This document shows, piece after piece, positions 27,196-35,824 of a stretch of 64,000 bases of DNA (position 1 is its first letter; every line of letters starts with the position of its first letter). This DNA comes from Gillisella vitis. Lineage in GTDB: Bacteria; Pseudomonadota; Alphaproteobacteria; Rhizobiales; Rhizobiaceae. The translations under genes were made by a program, and so were the position numbers. The notes beneath the pieces are model-generated. The model was not told the origin of the DNA. It worked only from the letters and a program-made list of their open reading frames with translations, and searched no databases. Location of the stretch: positions 682,001-746,000 of the forward strand of contig NZ_CP056048.1 of NCBI RefSeq assembly GCF_021559775.1. The letters run 5' to 3'.

Positions 27196-27558
27196 TCAGG
27201 CATCATCGCCCTGCCGCTCACCCAGTCGCGCCAGCATATGTCTCTGATGGTCCTGCCCACCGAAAAAAATGGCCAGGATCTGGACCTGGTTTTTAACCTC
27301 ATCGACTTTGAAATAGATGACGGCACGGTTTTTCGTCACATGGCGCAAGTCAGGCGAAATGTGTGGCAACAACGTTCCCTGAAAGGGCGCATGGACCAGC
27401 GCCTTCAAATCATCGTCGATCGCTTGAAGACGCGCCGAGGCGCGATCGAAGGCTTCCTGTATCGCGTCTCCGAAAGACAAATAGGCTTCGACAAGGTGAT
27501 CAAAGATAAGGTCAAGATCTCGATTGCTGGCGGCAGACCGCACCAAATCAAAGGCCAT
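27196..27558 (-). CDS. parE: Type II toxin, RelE/ParE family
   Basis: A 120-residue toxin of the RelE/ParE superfamily; ParE-type members poison DNA gyrase, RelE-type members cut mRNA. Family features are the N-terminal helical hairpin (DLIFDHLVEAYLSFGDAIQEAFDRASARL) and the C-terminal strands PDLRHVTKNRAVIYFKVDE followed by VQILAIFFGGQDHQRH, the usual I-L-x-I-x-H/G-Q-x pattern. It overlaps the antitoxin by 11 bases and follows it, the usual order. The pair lies on the opposite strand between pccA and the mutase gene, an odd place that suggests later insertion. Mode of action is not certain from sequence. Confidence 0.88.
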   Translation of the reverse strand: MAFDLVRSAASNRDLDLIFDHLVEAYLSFGDAIQEAFDRASARLQAIDDDLKALVHAPFQGTLLPHISPDLRHVTKNRAVIYFKVDEVKNQVQILAIFFGGQDHQRHMLARLGERQGDDA

Positions 27559-27817
27559 AGAAAGACTTTTTGGCAGCGATCATCTGCTGGATTGTCCGGC
27601 TGCTTTCCTCGGCGTTCAGGAACGGACCTTTGCTGCGCTCGTCGATCAGCGCGCGCAACGCCTGAACTTCCGCCTCCTTCATCTCTGTTTCCTCCCGCAG
27701 CAGCTCAAGACCGCGCTGCACGACGGCGCTCAGGCTTGAATACCGCCCGTCTTCCACAAGCTTGCGGGCAAACCTGTCTTGCTGATCGGAGATGGAAACG
27801 GAGGCTTTCACGGACAT
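27548..27817 (-). CDS. parD: Type II antitoxin, ParD/CopG family
   Basis: An 89-residue antitoxin with a ribbon-helix-helix N-terminus (KASVSISDQQDRFARKLVEDG, then YSSLSAVVQRGLELLREE), which should bind the operator as a dimer, and an extended C-terminal tail (ALIDERSKGPF) that would wrap the toxin. The ATG has GGAG upstream. Co-transcribed with parE by an 11-base overlap. The 118 bases to the right hold its promoter and the ribosome site of the mutase gene on the other strand. Autorepression by the ParDE complex is expected for the family. Confidence 0.9.
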   Translation of the reverse strand: MSVKASVSISDQQDRFARKLVEDGRYSSLSAVVQRGLELLREETEMKEAEVQALRALIDERSKGPFLNAEESSRTIQQMIAAKKSFYGL

Positions 27818-27935
27818 GGGGACAGGCTCCTCAAGGATTAGCTATTAAAAATACTACTCAGTCGCATTAAAATCAAGCTGAACGGAGAGGCGCTTTCATG
27901 TCGTCTTTCGTCTGCAAGGGTGGAGGGATTAATCG

Positions 27936-30074
27936 ATGTCGAAGAAGACGGTTGCAGATTGGCGCGCTTTGGCCGAAAAAGAGCTGAAAGCCAGTCCGGA
28001 CAGCCTGATCTGGCAGACGCCGGAAGGCATTGCCGTCAAACCGCTTTATACGGCAGATGATCTTGCTGGCGTCGATCACCTCGATAGCCTGCCTGGCTTT
28101 GCGCCCTTCACGCGGGGGCCACGCGCGACGATGTATGCCGGGCGGCCCTGGACGATCCGCCAATATGCCGGGTTTTCCACGGCGGAAGCCTCCAATGCCT
28201 TTTACAAGCGCAATCTGGCGGCTGGACAGAAGGGACTATCCGTCGCCTTCGATCTTGCCACCCATCGCGGTTATGACAGTGACCATCCCCGTGTTGAGGG
28301 CGATGTCGGCAAGGCGGGTGTGGCGATCGACAGTGTCGAGGATATGAAGATCCTGTTCGACGGCATTCCGCTGGGTGAGATGTCTGTCTCCATGACGATG
28401 AATGGCGCGGTCATTCCGATCCTGGCGAGCTTCATTGTGGCGGGCGAAGAACAGGGTGTTTCGCGGGACAAATTGTCGGGCACCATTCAGAACGATATTC
28501 TGAAGGAGTTCATGGTCCGCAACACCTATATCTATCCGCCCGAGCCTTCGATGCGGATTGTCGCAGATATTATCGACTATACCGCGAGGGAGATGCCGAA
28601 GTTCAACTCCATCTCGATCTCCGGCTATCATATGCAGGAGGCGGGCGCGACGCTGGTGCAGGAACTGGCCTTCACCCTTGCCGATGGCCGTGAATATGTG
28701 CGGGCAGCGCTGGCCAAGGGCCTGGATGTCGATGCCTTTGCAGGCCGGCTGTCGTTCTTCTTCGCCATTGGCATGAATTTCTTTATGGAAGCTGCAAAAC
28801 TGCGGGCCGCCCGGCTGCTGTGGACCCGGATCATGCAGGAGTTTAACCCCAAAAAGTCCGCCTCGCTGATGCTGCGTACCCATTGCCAGACGTCAGGCGT
28901 GTCGCTGGCCGAGCAGGACCCGTATAACAACATTGTCCGCACGGCCTTTGAGGCGATGTCGGCGGTGCTGGGTGGCACGCAATCGCTGCATACCAATTCC
29001 TTTGATGAAGCCATTGCGCTTCCCACCGAGTTCTCCGCGCGCATTGCCCGCAATACCCAGCTGATCTTGCAGCATGAAACCGGCGTGACCAAGGTGGTCG
29101 ATCCGCTGGCTGGCTCTTACTATGTCGAAAGCCTGACCAAGGAACTGGCGGATGCGGCCTGGGCGCTGATTGAAGAGGTGGAAAGCCTGGGTGGCATGAC
29201 CAGGGCGGTGGCTGACGGCCTGCCCAAACGCCTGATCGAGGAGGCCGCCACCCGCAGCCAGGCGGCTGTAGATCGCCGCGAGGAGGTGATCGTTGGCGTC
29301 AACAAATACCGGCTGGAAACCGAGGACGATATCGACATTCTCGATATCGACAATGCCACCGTTCGCCTTGGCCAGATCAAGCGCCTTGAAGACACCAAGC
29401 GCCGCCGGGATGCAAAAGCGGTGGAGGCGAGCCTTCAGGAGTTGACCCGCATTGCCAAAACCGGAGAGGGCAATCTTTTGGCCGCCGCGGTTGATGCCGC
29501 CCGCGCCCGCGCCACCGTGGGCGAAATATCGGATGCCATGCGGTCGGTGTTTGGCGATCACACCGCCGTGCCCAAAGTGGTGTCCAAGGTCTACGGCGAC
29601 AGCTATCATGACGATCCAGAATATCAGACGCTTGTCGGCCAGCTATCTGACTTTGCCACAGTGCTGGGGGGAAAGCCGAAGATCATGGTGGCCAAGCTTG
29701 GCCAGGATGGCCATGACCGGGGTGCCAAAGTCATTTCCTCGGCGTTTGGCGATATCGGCTTTGATGTCATCGCCGGTCCGTTGTTCCAAACGCCGGAAGA
29801 AGCCGCCGATCTTGCCGTCAGCCACAAGGTGCAGGTCGTCGGCATGTCGTCGCTGGCGGCTGGCCATAAAACGCTTGCGCCGCAACTGGTTGCTGCACTC
29901 AAGGCCAAAGGCGCGGAAAACATCATCGTCGTGGTTGGCGGTGTGATCCCAAGACAGGATTATCAGTTCCTCCTCGACCACGGCGTCGCAGCCGTCTTCG
30001 GTCCCGGAACAAACGTGCTGGAGGCTGCAAGAGCCGTCATCAATCTCATGCAGGGTCGGTTGCGAAACCAGTAA
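27936..30074 (+). CDS. bhbA: Methylmalonyl-CoA mutase
   Basis: Adenosylcobalamin-dependent isomerase of 712 residues that turns (R)-methylmalonyl-CoA into succinyl-CoA. The TIM-barrel half has the substrate motifs [21 protein letters not shown] and [16 protein letters not shown]; the C-terminal B12 domain has [18 protein letters not shown] with the lower-axial His593, and later [14 protein letters not shown] and [11 protein letters not shown]. Single-chain homodimer type. GGAGGG precedes the start. It completes the pathway begun by pccBA, although a ParDE module on the other strand separates them; no epimerase gene is in the window. The name bhbA follows rhizobial usage. Confidence 0.97.
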   Translation: MSKKTVADWRALAEKELKASPDSLIWQTPEGIAVKPLYTADDLAGVDHLDSLPGFAPFTRGPRATMYAGRPWTIRQYAGFSTAEASNAFYKRNLAAGQKGLSVAFDLATHRGYDSDHPRVEGDVGKAGVAIDSVEDMKILFDGIPLGEMSVSMTMNGAVIPILASFIVAGEEQGVSRDKLSGTIQNDILKEFMVRNTYIYPPEPSMRIVADIIDYTAREMPKFNSISISGYHMQEAGATLVQELAFTLADGREYVRAALAKGLDVDAFAGRLSFFFAIGMNFFMEAAKLRAARLLWTRIMQEFNPKKSASLMLRTHCQTSGVSLAEQDPYNNIVRTAFEAMSAVLGGTQSLHTNSFDEAIALPTEFSARIARNTQLILQHETGVTKVVDPLAGSYYVESLTKELADAAWALIEEVESLGGMTRAVADGLPKRLIEEAATRSQAAVDRREEVIVGVNKYRLETEDDIDILDIDNATVRLGQIKRLEDTKRRRDAKAVEASLQELTRIAKTGEGNLLAAAVDAARARATVGEISDAMRSVFGDHTAVPKVVSKVYGDSYHDDPEYQTLVGQLSDFATVLGGKPKIMVAKLGQDGHDRGAKVISSAFGDIGFDVIAGPLFQTPEEAADLAVSHKVQVVGMSSLAAGHKTLAPQLVAALKAKGAENIIVVVGGVIPRQDYQFLLDHGVAAVFGPGTNVLEAARAVINLMQGRLRNQ

Positions 30075-30136
30075 GACCACGCTTGAGGTGCGGGCTCTTT
30101 TCGGAAAGCACAGGGTTGTGGGTATTATTTTTATCA

Positions 30137-30171
30137 AAATAGTTTGAATACTAATTATATTCGTGCTATTT
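30137..30171. promoter_or_regulatory. Palindromic operator candidate for the MarR regulator
   Basis: AAATAGTTTGAATA (30137-30150) is mirrored by TATTCGTGCTATTT (30158-30171): AAATAG and GAATA pair with TATTC and CTATTT, with three unmatched bases between them and a 7-base centre. It ends eight bases before the marR start codon, as expected for autorepression. Confidence 0.6.
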
Positions 30172-30178
30172 AGAGGTC

Positions 30179-30643
30179 ATGAACAATGATCTCGACACGC
30201 GCAGACGTTTGACCAGTCAGCTGTTTTCGGCCGCGCGCCTCTGGCGCCGGACGATTGATGTTGTCCTGGCCGAGCATGGAATTTCCGAGGCTTGCGCTTC
30301 GCCCCTGGTGTGGATCGGACGGTTAGGGGGTGGTATTCGCCAGATCACCCTTGCCGAACATGTCGGCATCGAAGGGCCTTCGCTGGTGCGGCTGCTCGAT
30401 CAGCTAGAAGCCTCGGGAATGGTCATGCGCAAGGACGATCCCACCGACAGACGGGCCAAGGGTCTTTGGCTGACGCCGGAAGGCGCGCGCATGGCAGCGC
30501 GGATTGAGGCTGTGCTGGACGACGAACGGGCAGGGGCCTTCGAAGGCGTTTCCCAAGCGGATATAGAAACCACTCTGCGCGTTTTGATGGAGTTTCAGCA
30601 GCGCTGCGTCGATCTGCGGGCGAGCCGGGACAAGAAGGACTAG
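30179..30643 (+). CDS. MarR family transcriptional regulator
   Basis: A 154-residue winged-helix regulator. The recognition region is ITLAEHVGIEGPSLVRLLDQLEASGMV, followed by the wing MRKDDPTDRRAKGLWLTPEGARM, both standard for MarR; helices at both ends form the dimer interface. It is five bases upstream of the FUSC-family efflux gene and has a palindrome directly upstream, so it probably represses its own operon and is released by an aromatic acid or similar ligand. Ribosome site GAGG is close to the ATG. The inducer is unknown. Confidence 0.92.
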   Translation: MNNDLDTRRRLTSQLFSAARLWRRTIDVVLAEHGISEACASPLVWIGRLGGGIRQITLAEHVGIEGPSLVRLLDQLEASGMVMRKDDPTDRRAKGLWLTPEGARMAARIEAVLDDERAGAFEGVSQADIETTLRVLMEFQQRCVDLRASRDKKD

Positions 30644-30648
30644 GGTCG

Positions 30649-32724
30649 ATGGTCGCACCAACCTGGAGAGACTGGGTGTTTTCCGGCAAGGCTTTCGCGG
30701 CTGCCATGCTGGCCCTTTATCTTGCCCTGATGTTTGATCTGTCGCGCCCCTATTGGGCTGTGTCGGCTGTCTATATTGTTTCCAATCCTTTTGCGGGTGC
30801 CACCAAATCCAAGGCACTGTACCGCGTGCTTGGAACGCTTCTGGGCGCAAGCGCTGCGGTTTTGTTCGTGCCGGTCTTTGTCAACGCGCCGGAGCTTTTA
30901 TCTCTGGTCGTGGCGCTCTGGACCGGAACTCTGCTGTTTTTGTCGATGCTGGACCGTTCAGCGCGTGCCTATGTTTTCATGCTGGCCGGTTACACGTTGC
31001 CGCTGATTGCCTTACCCAGCGTTAGCGATCCCGGCGGCGTTTTCGATGTCGCGCTGGCGCGGTCCGAGGAGATTACCCTGGGCATTTTATGCGCCACGCT
31101 TGTCAATCAGGTGGTGTTTCCCTCCAGCATCGGTCGCTTGTTTGGGGACAGGATCAATGTCTGGCTGGCCGACGCCGGTGCCTGGGCCGAAGATATCTTG
31201 CGCGGCGAAGGTGCCATACCGTCCACCCCGCTGAAACGTCAGCAATTGGCCTCTGATGTGTCCAGTCTTGACCTGATGATCAGTCAGTTGAGTTACGATC
31301 CGGGAACCAAGGATGTCGTTGGTCAGGCGCGGGAGCTTCGCGGCCGGCTTTTGATGCTGCTGCCAGTATTTTCATCGCTGGCAGACCGCCTGCATGCCGT
31401 CAAACAGCAATCCGGCCTGGATGACACCCTCATCGCAATGCTCAATGATATCGCCGATTGGTTCAAGCTGGGTGGCGGCGTCGAGACGGAAAAGGCTGGC
31501 GCCAGCCTGCTGGGGCGGATCGACGCCTTGCAGACGCAGGATAAGCTGCATGGCTGGGACGGCCTCGTCATGTCGAGCCTGCTGACGCGGCTGAAGGATG
31601 TCGTCGAACTCTGGCAGGACTGCCTCACACTGCGCGATCACATCGCTAGCGGTGGCCATGCGGCGGAGACTTTGCCGCTCCTGCACACCAGACGTATTTT
31701 GACGGGTTCACGGCATTTCGACCATGCATTGCTGGCCATGAAAGTGGCCGTCGTGGTGGTGGGCATTCTGTTGGCTTGCGCATTCTGGATTGCCAGCGGT
31801 TGGAGCCAAGGCGCGAGTTTCGTTTCCATGGTCGCGGTATCCTGTTCGTTTTTTGCCGCCCAAGACCGACCTGCGCCGATGATCCGCAAAATGCTGATCT
31901 GGACGGCCCTGTCGATTGTGGTGGCCTTTGTCTATCTCTTTGCCATCCTCCCGGCCGTCACGTCCTTCGAAATGCTGGTGCTGACGCTGGCACCAATGTT
32001 CCTGTTCATAGGCTTGAAGATGAGCAATCCGCAAATGGGGATGTTTTTCATGCTGCTGGCGGTCAACAGTGCCACGCTGATCGCCATTCAGGACCAGTAT
32101 TCCGCCGATCTGACCAGCTTTGCCAATGGCGGGCTGGCCACCCTGCTTGGCATCGGTTTTGCCCAACTCTGGGTCACCGTCGCCCAGCCTTTCGGGGCTG
32201 AACTGGCGGCTCGGCGGCTGATGAAGTCGGGATGGCGCGATCTTGCCGATACGGCTTCCGGATCACGGTCGGGAGATGTCGACCGCCTTTCCAGCCGCAG
32301 TCTCGACCGGCTTGGACAGCTTGTCCCCCGGTTGGCAGCATTGAATGTGCGCGATCTCGGCGATGTCGATGGCTTTGCCGATGTCCGGCTCGGCTTCAAT
32401 GTGGTGACGCTGCAACAACAGCGGTCGTCGCTTGGGCAGGAAAGCGGCAAGCTTATCTCGCAGGTTTTGGCTGGCATTGCAGATCATTACCGGCGTCGGC
32501 TGAAGCGGGGTGGGTCAGGGTCGGCGCAGCCGCAATTGCAGGACACCATCGACCGGGCGCTCGAGACGGTCATGCGCAACGAGGGCGATGTCGGGCGTCG
32601 GGTCACCGACGCGCTGGTCGGTCTCAGGCGTGTGCTGTTTGGTCAATCGCCACCGCCAAGCCTCTCTTCCCAGGCTGGTGGTTCGCAGTCCGGCGCCCAC
32701 CAACTTTCTTTCGCAGCAGAGTAA
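30649..32724 (+). CDS. FUSC family inner-membrane efflux protein (AaeB-like)
   Basis: A 691-residue membrane protein of the aromatic-acid exporter family (AaeB/YccS/FUSC). It has two membrane blocks of about six helices each: residues about 10-170 (AAMLALYLALMFDLSRPYWAVSAVY, then PFAGATKSKALYRVLGTLLGA) and about 360-520 (KVAVVVVGILLACAFWIASGW). A long cytoplasmic region lies between them, and a soluble C-terminus follows. PFAGATKSKALYRVLGT is the family motif. It should act with the AaeX-like and HlyD-like proteins encoded next to export aromatic carboxylates; substrate assignment is by analogy with p-hydroxybenzoate efflux in enterobacteria. Confidence 0.9.
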   Translation: MVAPTWRDWVFSGKAFAAAMLALYLALMFDLSRPYWAVSAVYIVSNPFAGATKSKALYRVLGTLLGASAAVLFVPVFVNAPELLSLVVALWTGTLLFLSMLDRSARAYVFMLAGYTLPLIALPSVSDPGGVFDVALARSEEITLGILCATLVNQVVFPSSIGRLFGDRINVWLADAGAWAEDILRGEGAIPSTPLKRQQLASDVSSLDLMISQLSYDPGTKDVVGQARELRGRLLMLLPVFSSLADRLHAVKQQSGLDDTLIAMLNDIADWFKLGGGVETEKAGASLLGRIDALQTQDKLHGWDGLVMSSLLTRLKDVVELWQDCLTLRDHIASGGHAAETLPLLHTRRILTGSRHFDHALLAMKVAVVVVGILLACAFWIASGWSQGASFVSMVAVSCSFFAAQDRPAPMIRKMLIWTALSIVVAFVYLFAILPAVTSFEMLVLTLAPMFLFIGLKMSNPQMGMFFMLLAVNSATLIAIQDQYSADLTSFANGGLATLLGIGFAQLWVTVAQPFGAELAARRLMKSGWRDLADTASGSRSGDVDRLSSRSLDRLGQLVPRLAALNVRDLGDVDGFADVRLGFNVVTLQQQRSSLGQESGKLISQVLAGIADHYRRRLKRGGSGSAQPQLQDTIDRALETVMRNEGDVGRRVTDALVGLRRVLFGQSPPPSLSSQAGGSQSGAHQLSFAAE

Positions 32725-32729
32725 CGTCA

Positions 32730-32939
32730 ATGCCGACCGAATTCGATATTTATGGCGTCTATATCCCGCGCCTTTTCGTGGTGATGCTGATCGCGTTGCT
32801 GATCAGCATGGTGATCCGCAAGCTGCTGGCCTGGATGGGTGCCTATGGGCTCATCTGGCATCGTGGGCTTTTCGATGTTGCGCTCTTTGTCCTGCTGACG
32901 GCAGGTCTTTCCTTTCTAACACGCTGGTTTGTCTCATGA
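32730..32939 (+). CDS. DUF1656 small membrane protein (AaeX-like)
   Basis: A 69-residue protein with two hydrophobic helices (RLFVVMLIALLISMVIRKLL and GLFDVALFVLLTAGLSFLTRW), starting MPTEFDIYGVYIPRL, the DUF1656 signature. Members accompany FUSC-type exporters; their role is not established. It begins five bases after the FUSC gene and its stop codon overlaps the next start (ATGA). Confidence 0.9.
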   Translation: MPTEFDIYGVYIPRLFVVMLIALLISMVIRKLLAWMGAYGLIWHRGLFDVALFVLLTAGLSFLTRWFVS

Positions 32940-33817
32940 CGATGTTGAAATCTCTCGGTAGGGTCGCTGTTACCCTGGTTGTCGTTGTTGCCGCGCTTTT
33001 TGCCGGCTATCACCTCTGGGTCTATTATATGGAAGAGCCGTGGACGCGCGACGGGCGCGTGCGCGCCGATGTCGCCGAGATTGCCCCTGATGTCACCGGC
33101 CCCGTCAGCGAGGTGTTGGCGAAGGACAACGCGACCGTGCGTAAGGGCGATGTTCTGTTCAAGGTCGATGCAAAACGGTTCGAACTGGCTCTGGAGCAGG
33201 CGCAGGCCGATCTCGATCAGGCGAAATCCTCGCTGGATGAGGCCGTCCGCGAACGCCAGCGCGAAGAGCGGCTTGGCGATTCCGCTTCGGCACAGGCGCG
33301 CGACAAGGCGGTGTCTGCCGAAGAGCAGGCCCAGGCTTCCTATAACAAGGCCCTTGCCAGCCGCGATGTTGCCAAGCTGGATCTGGATCGCACCGAAGTC
33401 AAATCCACCGTTAACGGCACGGTCAGCAATTTCTCTCTCCAGGTCGGTGATTTCGTCAATAGAGGCACGGCAACGGTGGCTGTCGTCAACACCGATACCT
33501 TGCGGGTCGAGGCCTATTTCGAGGAAAGCAAATTGCAGCGCATTCGTGAAGGCGACCGGGCCTCCGTGCGGATCATGGGACAAAAAACCGTGCTGACTGG
33601 CCGGGTCGAAAGCATGGCGACCGGCATTCAGGACCGCGAGCGCGATTCAAGCTCAGGCCTGCTGGTCAATATCACGCCGACATTCAACTGGGTCCGGCTG
33701 GCGCAGCGCGTGCCTGTGCGCATTCATCTCGAAAATGTCCCAGAGGGTACAAGGCTGATCTCGGGCCTGACGGCCACAGTGGACATCCAACCGGAAGTGG
33801 AGGCTGGTCAGAAGTAG
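32936..33817 (+). CDS. HlyD/EmrA-type periplasmic adaptor (AaeA-like)
   Basis: A 293-residue membrane fusion protein that anchors in the inner membrane (LGRVAVTLVVVVAALFAGYHLWVYY) and spans the periplasm. EPWTRDGRVRADVAEIAPDV is the AaeA/EmrA N-terminal motif; lipoyl halves (VSEVLAKDNATVRKGDVLFKVD and TVNGTVSNFSLQVGDFVNRG) flank an alpha-hairpin rich in Ala, Gln and Glu. It overlaps the DUF1656 gene by four bases. Last gene of the marR-aaeB-aaeX-aaeA-like operon; the gene order differs from the enterobacterial aaeXAB. Confidence 0.93.
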   Translation: MTMLKSLGRVAVTLVVVVAALFAGYHLWVYYMEEPWTRDGRVRADVAEIAPDVTGPVSEVLAKDNATVRKGDVLFKVDAKRFELALEQAQADLDQAKSSLDEAVRERQREERLGDSASAQARDKAVSAEEQAQASYNKALASRDVAKLDLDRTEVKSTVNGTVSNFSLQVGDFVNRGTATVAVVNTDTLRVEAYFEESKLQRIREGDRASVRIMGQKTVLTGRVESMATGIQDRERDSSSGLLVNITPTFNWVRLAQRVPVRIHLENVPEGTRLISGLTATVDIQPEVEAGQK

Positions 33818-33823
33818 CGATAC

Positions 33824-33853
33824 TGCATAATTCCTTCAACCGATTCCGGTTTA
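33824..33853. repeat. Rhizobial intergenic repeat R3, copy 2
   Basis: TGCATAATTCCTTCAACCG followed by ATTCCGGTTTA, seven bases after the adaptor stop codon. It matches 22674-22705 in its TGCAT.AT.CCTT core and the CCGATTCCGGTTTA part. Confidence 0.6.
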
Positions 33854-33884
33854 CGTCATTATCCAGTAAGCCACCGCGACCTCT

Positions 33885-33925
33885 GATATCTTGAGCCTCG
33901 GCATTTTTATTGCCGAGGCCGATAT
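33885..33925. terminator. Bidirectional hairpin between convergent operons
   Basis: GCCTCGGCA (33895-33903) pairs perfectly with TGCCGAGGC (33911-33919) over a T-rich 7-base loop; GATATC/GATAT extend the stem outside. It lies between the efflux operon (plus) and the fuconate-like operon (minus). Confidence 0.65.
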
Positions 33926-33988
33926 ACTGCTGACGGCGAGCCTGTGGTGATTCGCACCTAACCACGAGGTTGCAAGGACCACAAAACC

Positions 33989-34831
33989 TTAGATATCGGC
34001 GATGAATGCCTGTTTCTGGGTGCCGAGACCTTCAATGCCCAACTCAACCACATCGCCAGCTTTCAGGAAGCGTGGTGGTTTCATGCCCAGGCCGACGCCG
34101 GGCGGCGTGCCGGTGGAAATCACATCGCCGGGATGCAGGCTCATGAACTGGCTGAGATAGGACACGAGAAAGGCGACGCCGTAGACCATGGTCTTGGAGG
34201 AGCCGTCCTGCATGGTCTCGCCGTTGACGGTCAGCCACATTTTCAGGTTCTGCGGATCGGCAATCTCGTCCTTGGTGACCAGCCAGGGGCCGATTGGGCC
34301 GAACGTGTCACAGGATTTGCCCTTGGTCCATTGACCGGCCCGTTCGGTCTGGAAGGCGCGCTCAGACACGTCATGGGAAACGCAATAGCCAGCGACATAG
34401 TCCATGGCTTCGGCTTCTGACACATATTTCGCCGTCTTGCCGATGACGACGCCAAGTTCGACTTCCCAATCGGTTTTTTCCGAACCGCGAGGGATCAATA
34501 CTTCATCATTAGGACCGCAAATCGCTGAAGTCGCCTTCATGAAGATCACCGGTTCAGGTGGAACGGTTGCTCCTGTCTCTGCGGCATGGTCGGAATAGTT
34601 GAGGCCGATGCAGATGAACTTGCCGGTGCCGGAGACGCAGGCGCCGATCCGGTCGGGCGCAAGTTCCGGCAGCGTTGCGGGATTGAGCGCCGCCAGTTGC
34701 GACAGCCCCTCCGGCGAAATCGCGGCGCCGCCGATATCGGTGACATGGGCGGAGAGATCGCGGATCTTACCATCGCTATCGAGAAGGGCTGGCTTTTCCT
34801 GGCCAATCGGGCCAACGCGCATCAGTTTCAT
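33989..34831 (-). CDS. Fumarylacetoacetate hydrolase family protein, diketo-sugar-acid hydrolase-like
   Basis: A 280-residue FAH-family enzyme. The metal and catalytic region has FICIGLNYSDHAAETGA, PVIFMKATSAICGPND, SEKTDWEVELGVVIGK (metal Glu) and YCVSHDVSERAFQTERAGQWTKGKS, with the C-terminal GDVISTGTPPGVGLG. This pattern is found in ureidoglycolate-lyase-annotated proteins and in 2,4-diketo-3-deoxy-L-fuconate hydrolases. Its neighbour is an SDR of the 2-keto-3-deoxy-L-fuconate dehydrogenase type, 44 bases upstream in the same operon, which favours the sugar-acid role: cleavage of a diketo acid to pyruvate and lactate. AAAGGAAA precedes the ATG. Confidence 0.85.
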   Translation of the reverse strand: MKLMRVGPIGQEKPALLDSDGKIRDLSAHVTDIGGAAISPEGLSQLAALNPATLPELAPDRIGACVSGTGKFICIGLNYSDHAAETGATVPPEPVIFMKATSAICGPNDEVLIPRGSEKTDWEVELGVVIGKTAKYVSEAEAMDYVAGYCVSHDVSERAFQTERAGQWTKGKSCDTFGPIGPWLVTKDEIADPQNLKMWLTVNGETMQDGSSKTMVYGVAFLVSYLSQFMSLHPGDVISTGTPPGVGLGMKPPRFLKAGDVVELGIEGLGTQKQAFIADI

Positions 34832-34875
34832 CGGATGTTTCCTTTCAAGTTTCGAAGTATTTTCTTGGAAATGCC

Positions 34876-35610
34876 CTAAATCGACCAGCCGCCGTCGATG
34901 GCATAAGCCTGCCCGGTCGTATAGGTGGCGCCAGCCAGATAGACGGCAAGATCGGCGATCTCTTCCGGCGTGCCGATCCGCCCAATCGGCTGGCGGGCGA
35001 TGAAGGCGGCGCGGGCAGCCTCATAATCGCCTTGCGCCTTCAGCCTGTCCTGAAGCGAAGGGCTTTCCACCGTGCCGGGGCAAATGGCGTTACAGCGGAT
35101 GCCCTTGGCGACATATTCGGCGGAGACGGATTTGGTCAGGCCGATCACGGCGGCCTTGGTGATGGAATAGGCGCAGCGGTTGGCAACGCCTTTCACGCTG
35201 GAGGCGACCGAAGACATGTTGATGATCGCGCCATCGCCTTTTTCGATCATCGCAGGCAGCACGGCACGGATGGTGCGCACCATGGCATGCACATTGAGGT
35301 CGAAGGCAAAGTCCAGTTCGTCGTCCTTCATGTCGAGGACCGAGCCAGCATGAACGAACCCCGCACAATTGAACAGCACGTCGAAGGGACCGGTTTCAGT
35401 AATCACCGCCTTGACCTCTTCGTCCTTCAAAACGTTGAGCCGGCGTGTGGTGATACCAGCCTCCGCTTCCAGGCTGGCCAGCGCCTGCTCGTTGATGTCA
35501 GTGGCGACGACCGTGGCGCCGGCGCGGGCAAAGGCCAGCGCGCTGGCCCTGCCTATGCCCTGGCCAGCGGCTGTTATCAGCACCTTTTTATGATCAAGAG
35601 ACGACGACAT
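34876..35610 (-). CDS. SDR dehydrogenase, 2-keto-3-deoxy-L-fuconate dehydrogenase-like
   Basis: Short-chain dehydrogenase of 244 residues. The NAD site is TAAGQGIGRASA; the catalytic residues are Ser134 (IINMSSVASS), Tyr148 and Lys152 (CAYSITKAA); NCAGFVH is the NAG motif and CPGTVESPS is the loop after strand six. The sequence style with Asp38 after the second strand (VVATDIN) implies NAD(H). Related proteins oxidise 2-keto-3-deoxy-L-fuconate or 3-hydroxybutyrate. Placed with an FAH-family hydrolase, it likely forms the diketo substrate of that enzyme. AGGAGG precedes the ATG. A clear palindrome (35754-35776) lies upstream. Confidence 0.87.
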   Translation of the reverse strand: MSSSLDHKKVLITAAGQGIGRASALAFARAGATVVATDINEQALASLEAEAGITTRRLNVLKDEEVKAVITETGPFDVLFNCAGFVHAGSVLDMKDDELDFAFDLNVHAMVRTIRAVLPAMIEKGDGAIINMSSVASSVKGVANRCAYSITKAAVIGLTKSVSAEYVAKGIRCNAICPGTVESPSLQDRLKAQGDYEAARAAFIARQPIGRIGTPEEIADLAVYLAGATYTTGQAYAIDGGWSI

Positions 35611-35753
35611 TGGGTTTTCCTCCTGGGGTTCGGGCAGCCTTTAAGGGGACGAAGGGGTTGGGCTTTTGGTGTACGAACCACTCGTCTTCCTATCGATATC
35701 ACCGGATTATTGCAGAATTTCCGCCTGATCCTCTTCCATTTCAAGGGGAAATT

Positions 35754-35776
35754 GTAATGTATAAATAATGCATTAC
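35754..35776. promoter_or_regulatory. Palindrome upstream of the SDR/FAH operon
   Basis: GTAATGTAT, centre AAATA, ATGCATTAC: nine-base arms with one mismatch in an A+T-rich spot. It lies 143 bases upstream of the SDR start and 48 bases after the thioesterase stop. It looks like a dimeric repressor site; no regulator gene is next to it. Confidence 0.45.
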
Positions 35777-35824
35777 GGGGAATGCGCGATGAACTATAGG
35801 TCGCTGGACGGTGTAAGGTCAAGC

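Noticed and set aside
27151..27870. Plus-strand open frame of 239 codons opposite parDE
   Set aside because: The minus-strand reading gives two intact family proteins with the usual overlap; the plus reading has no domain.
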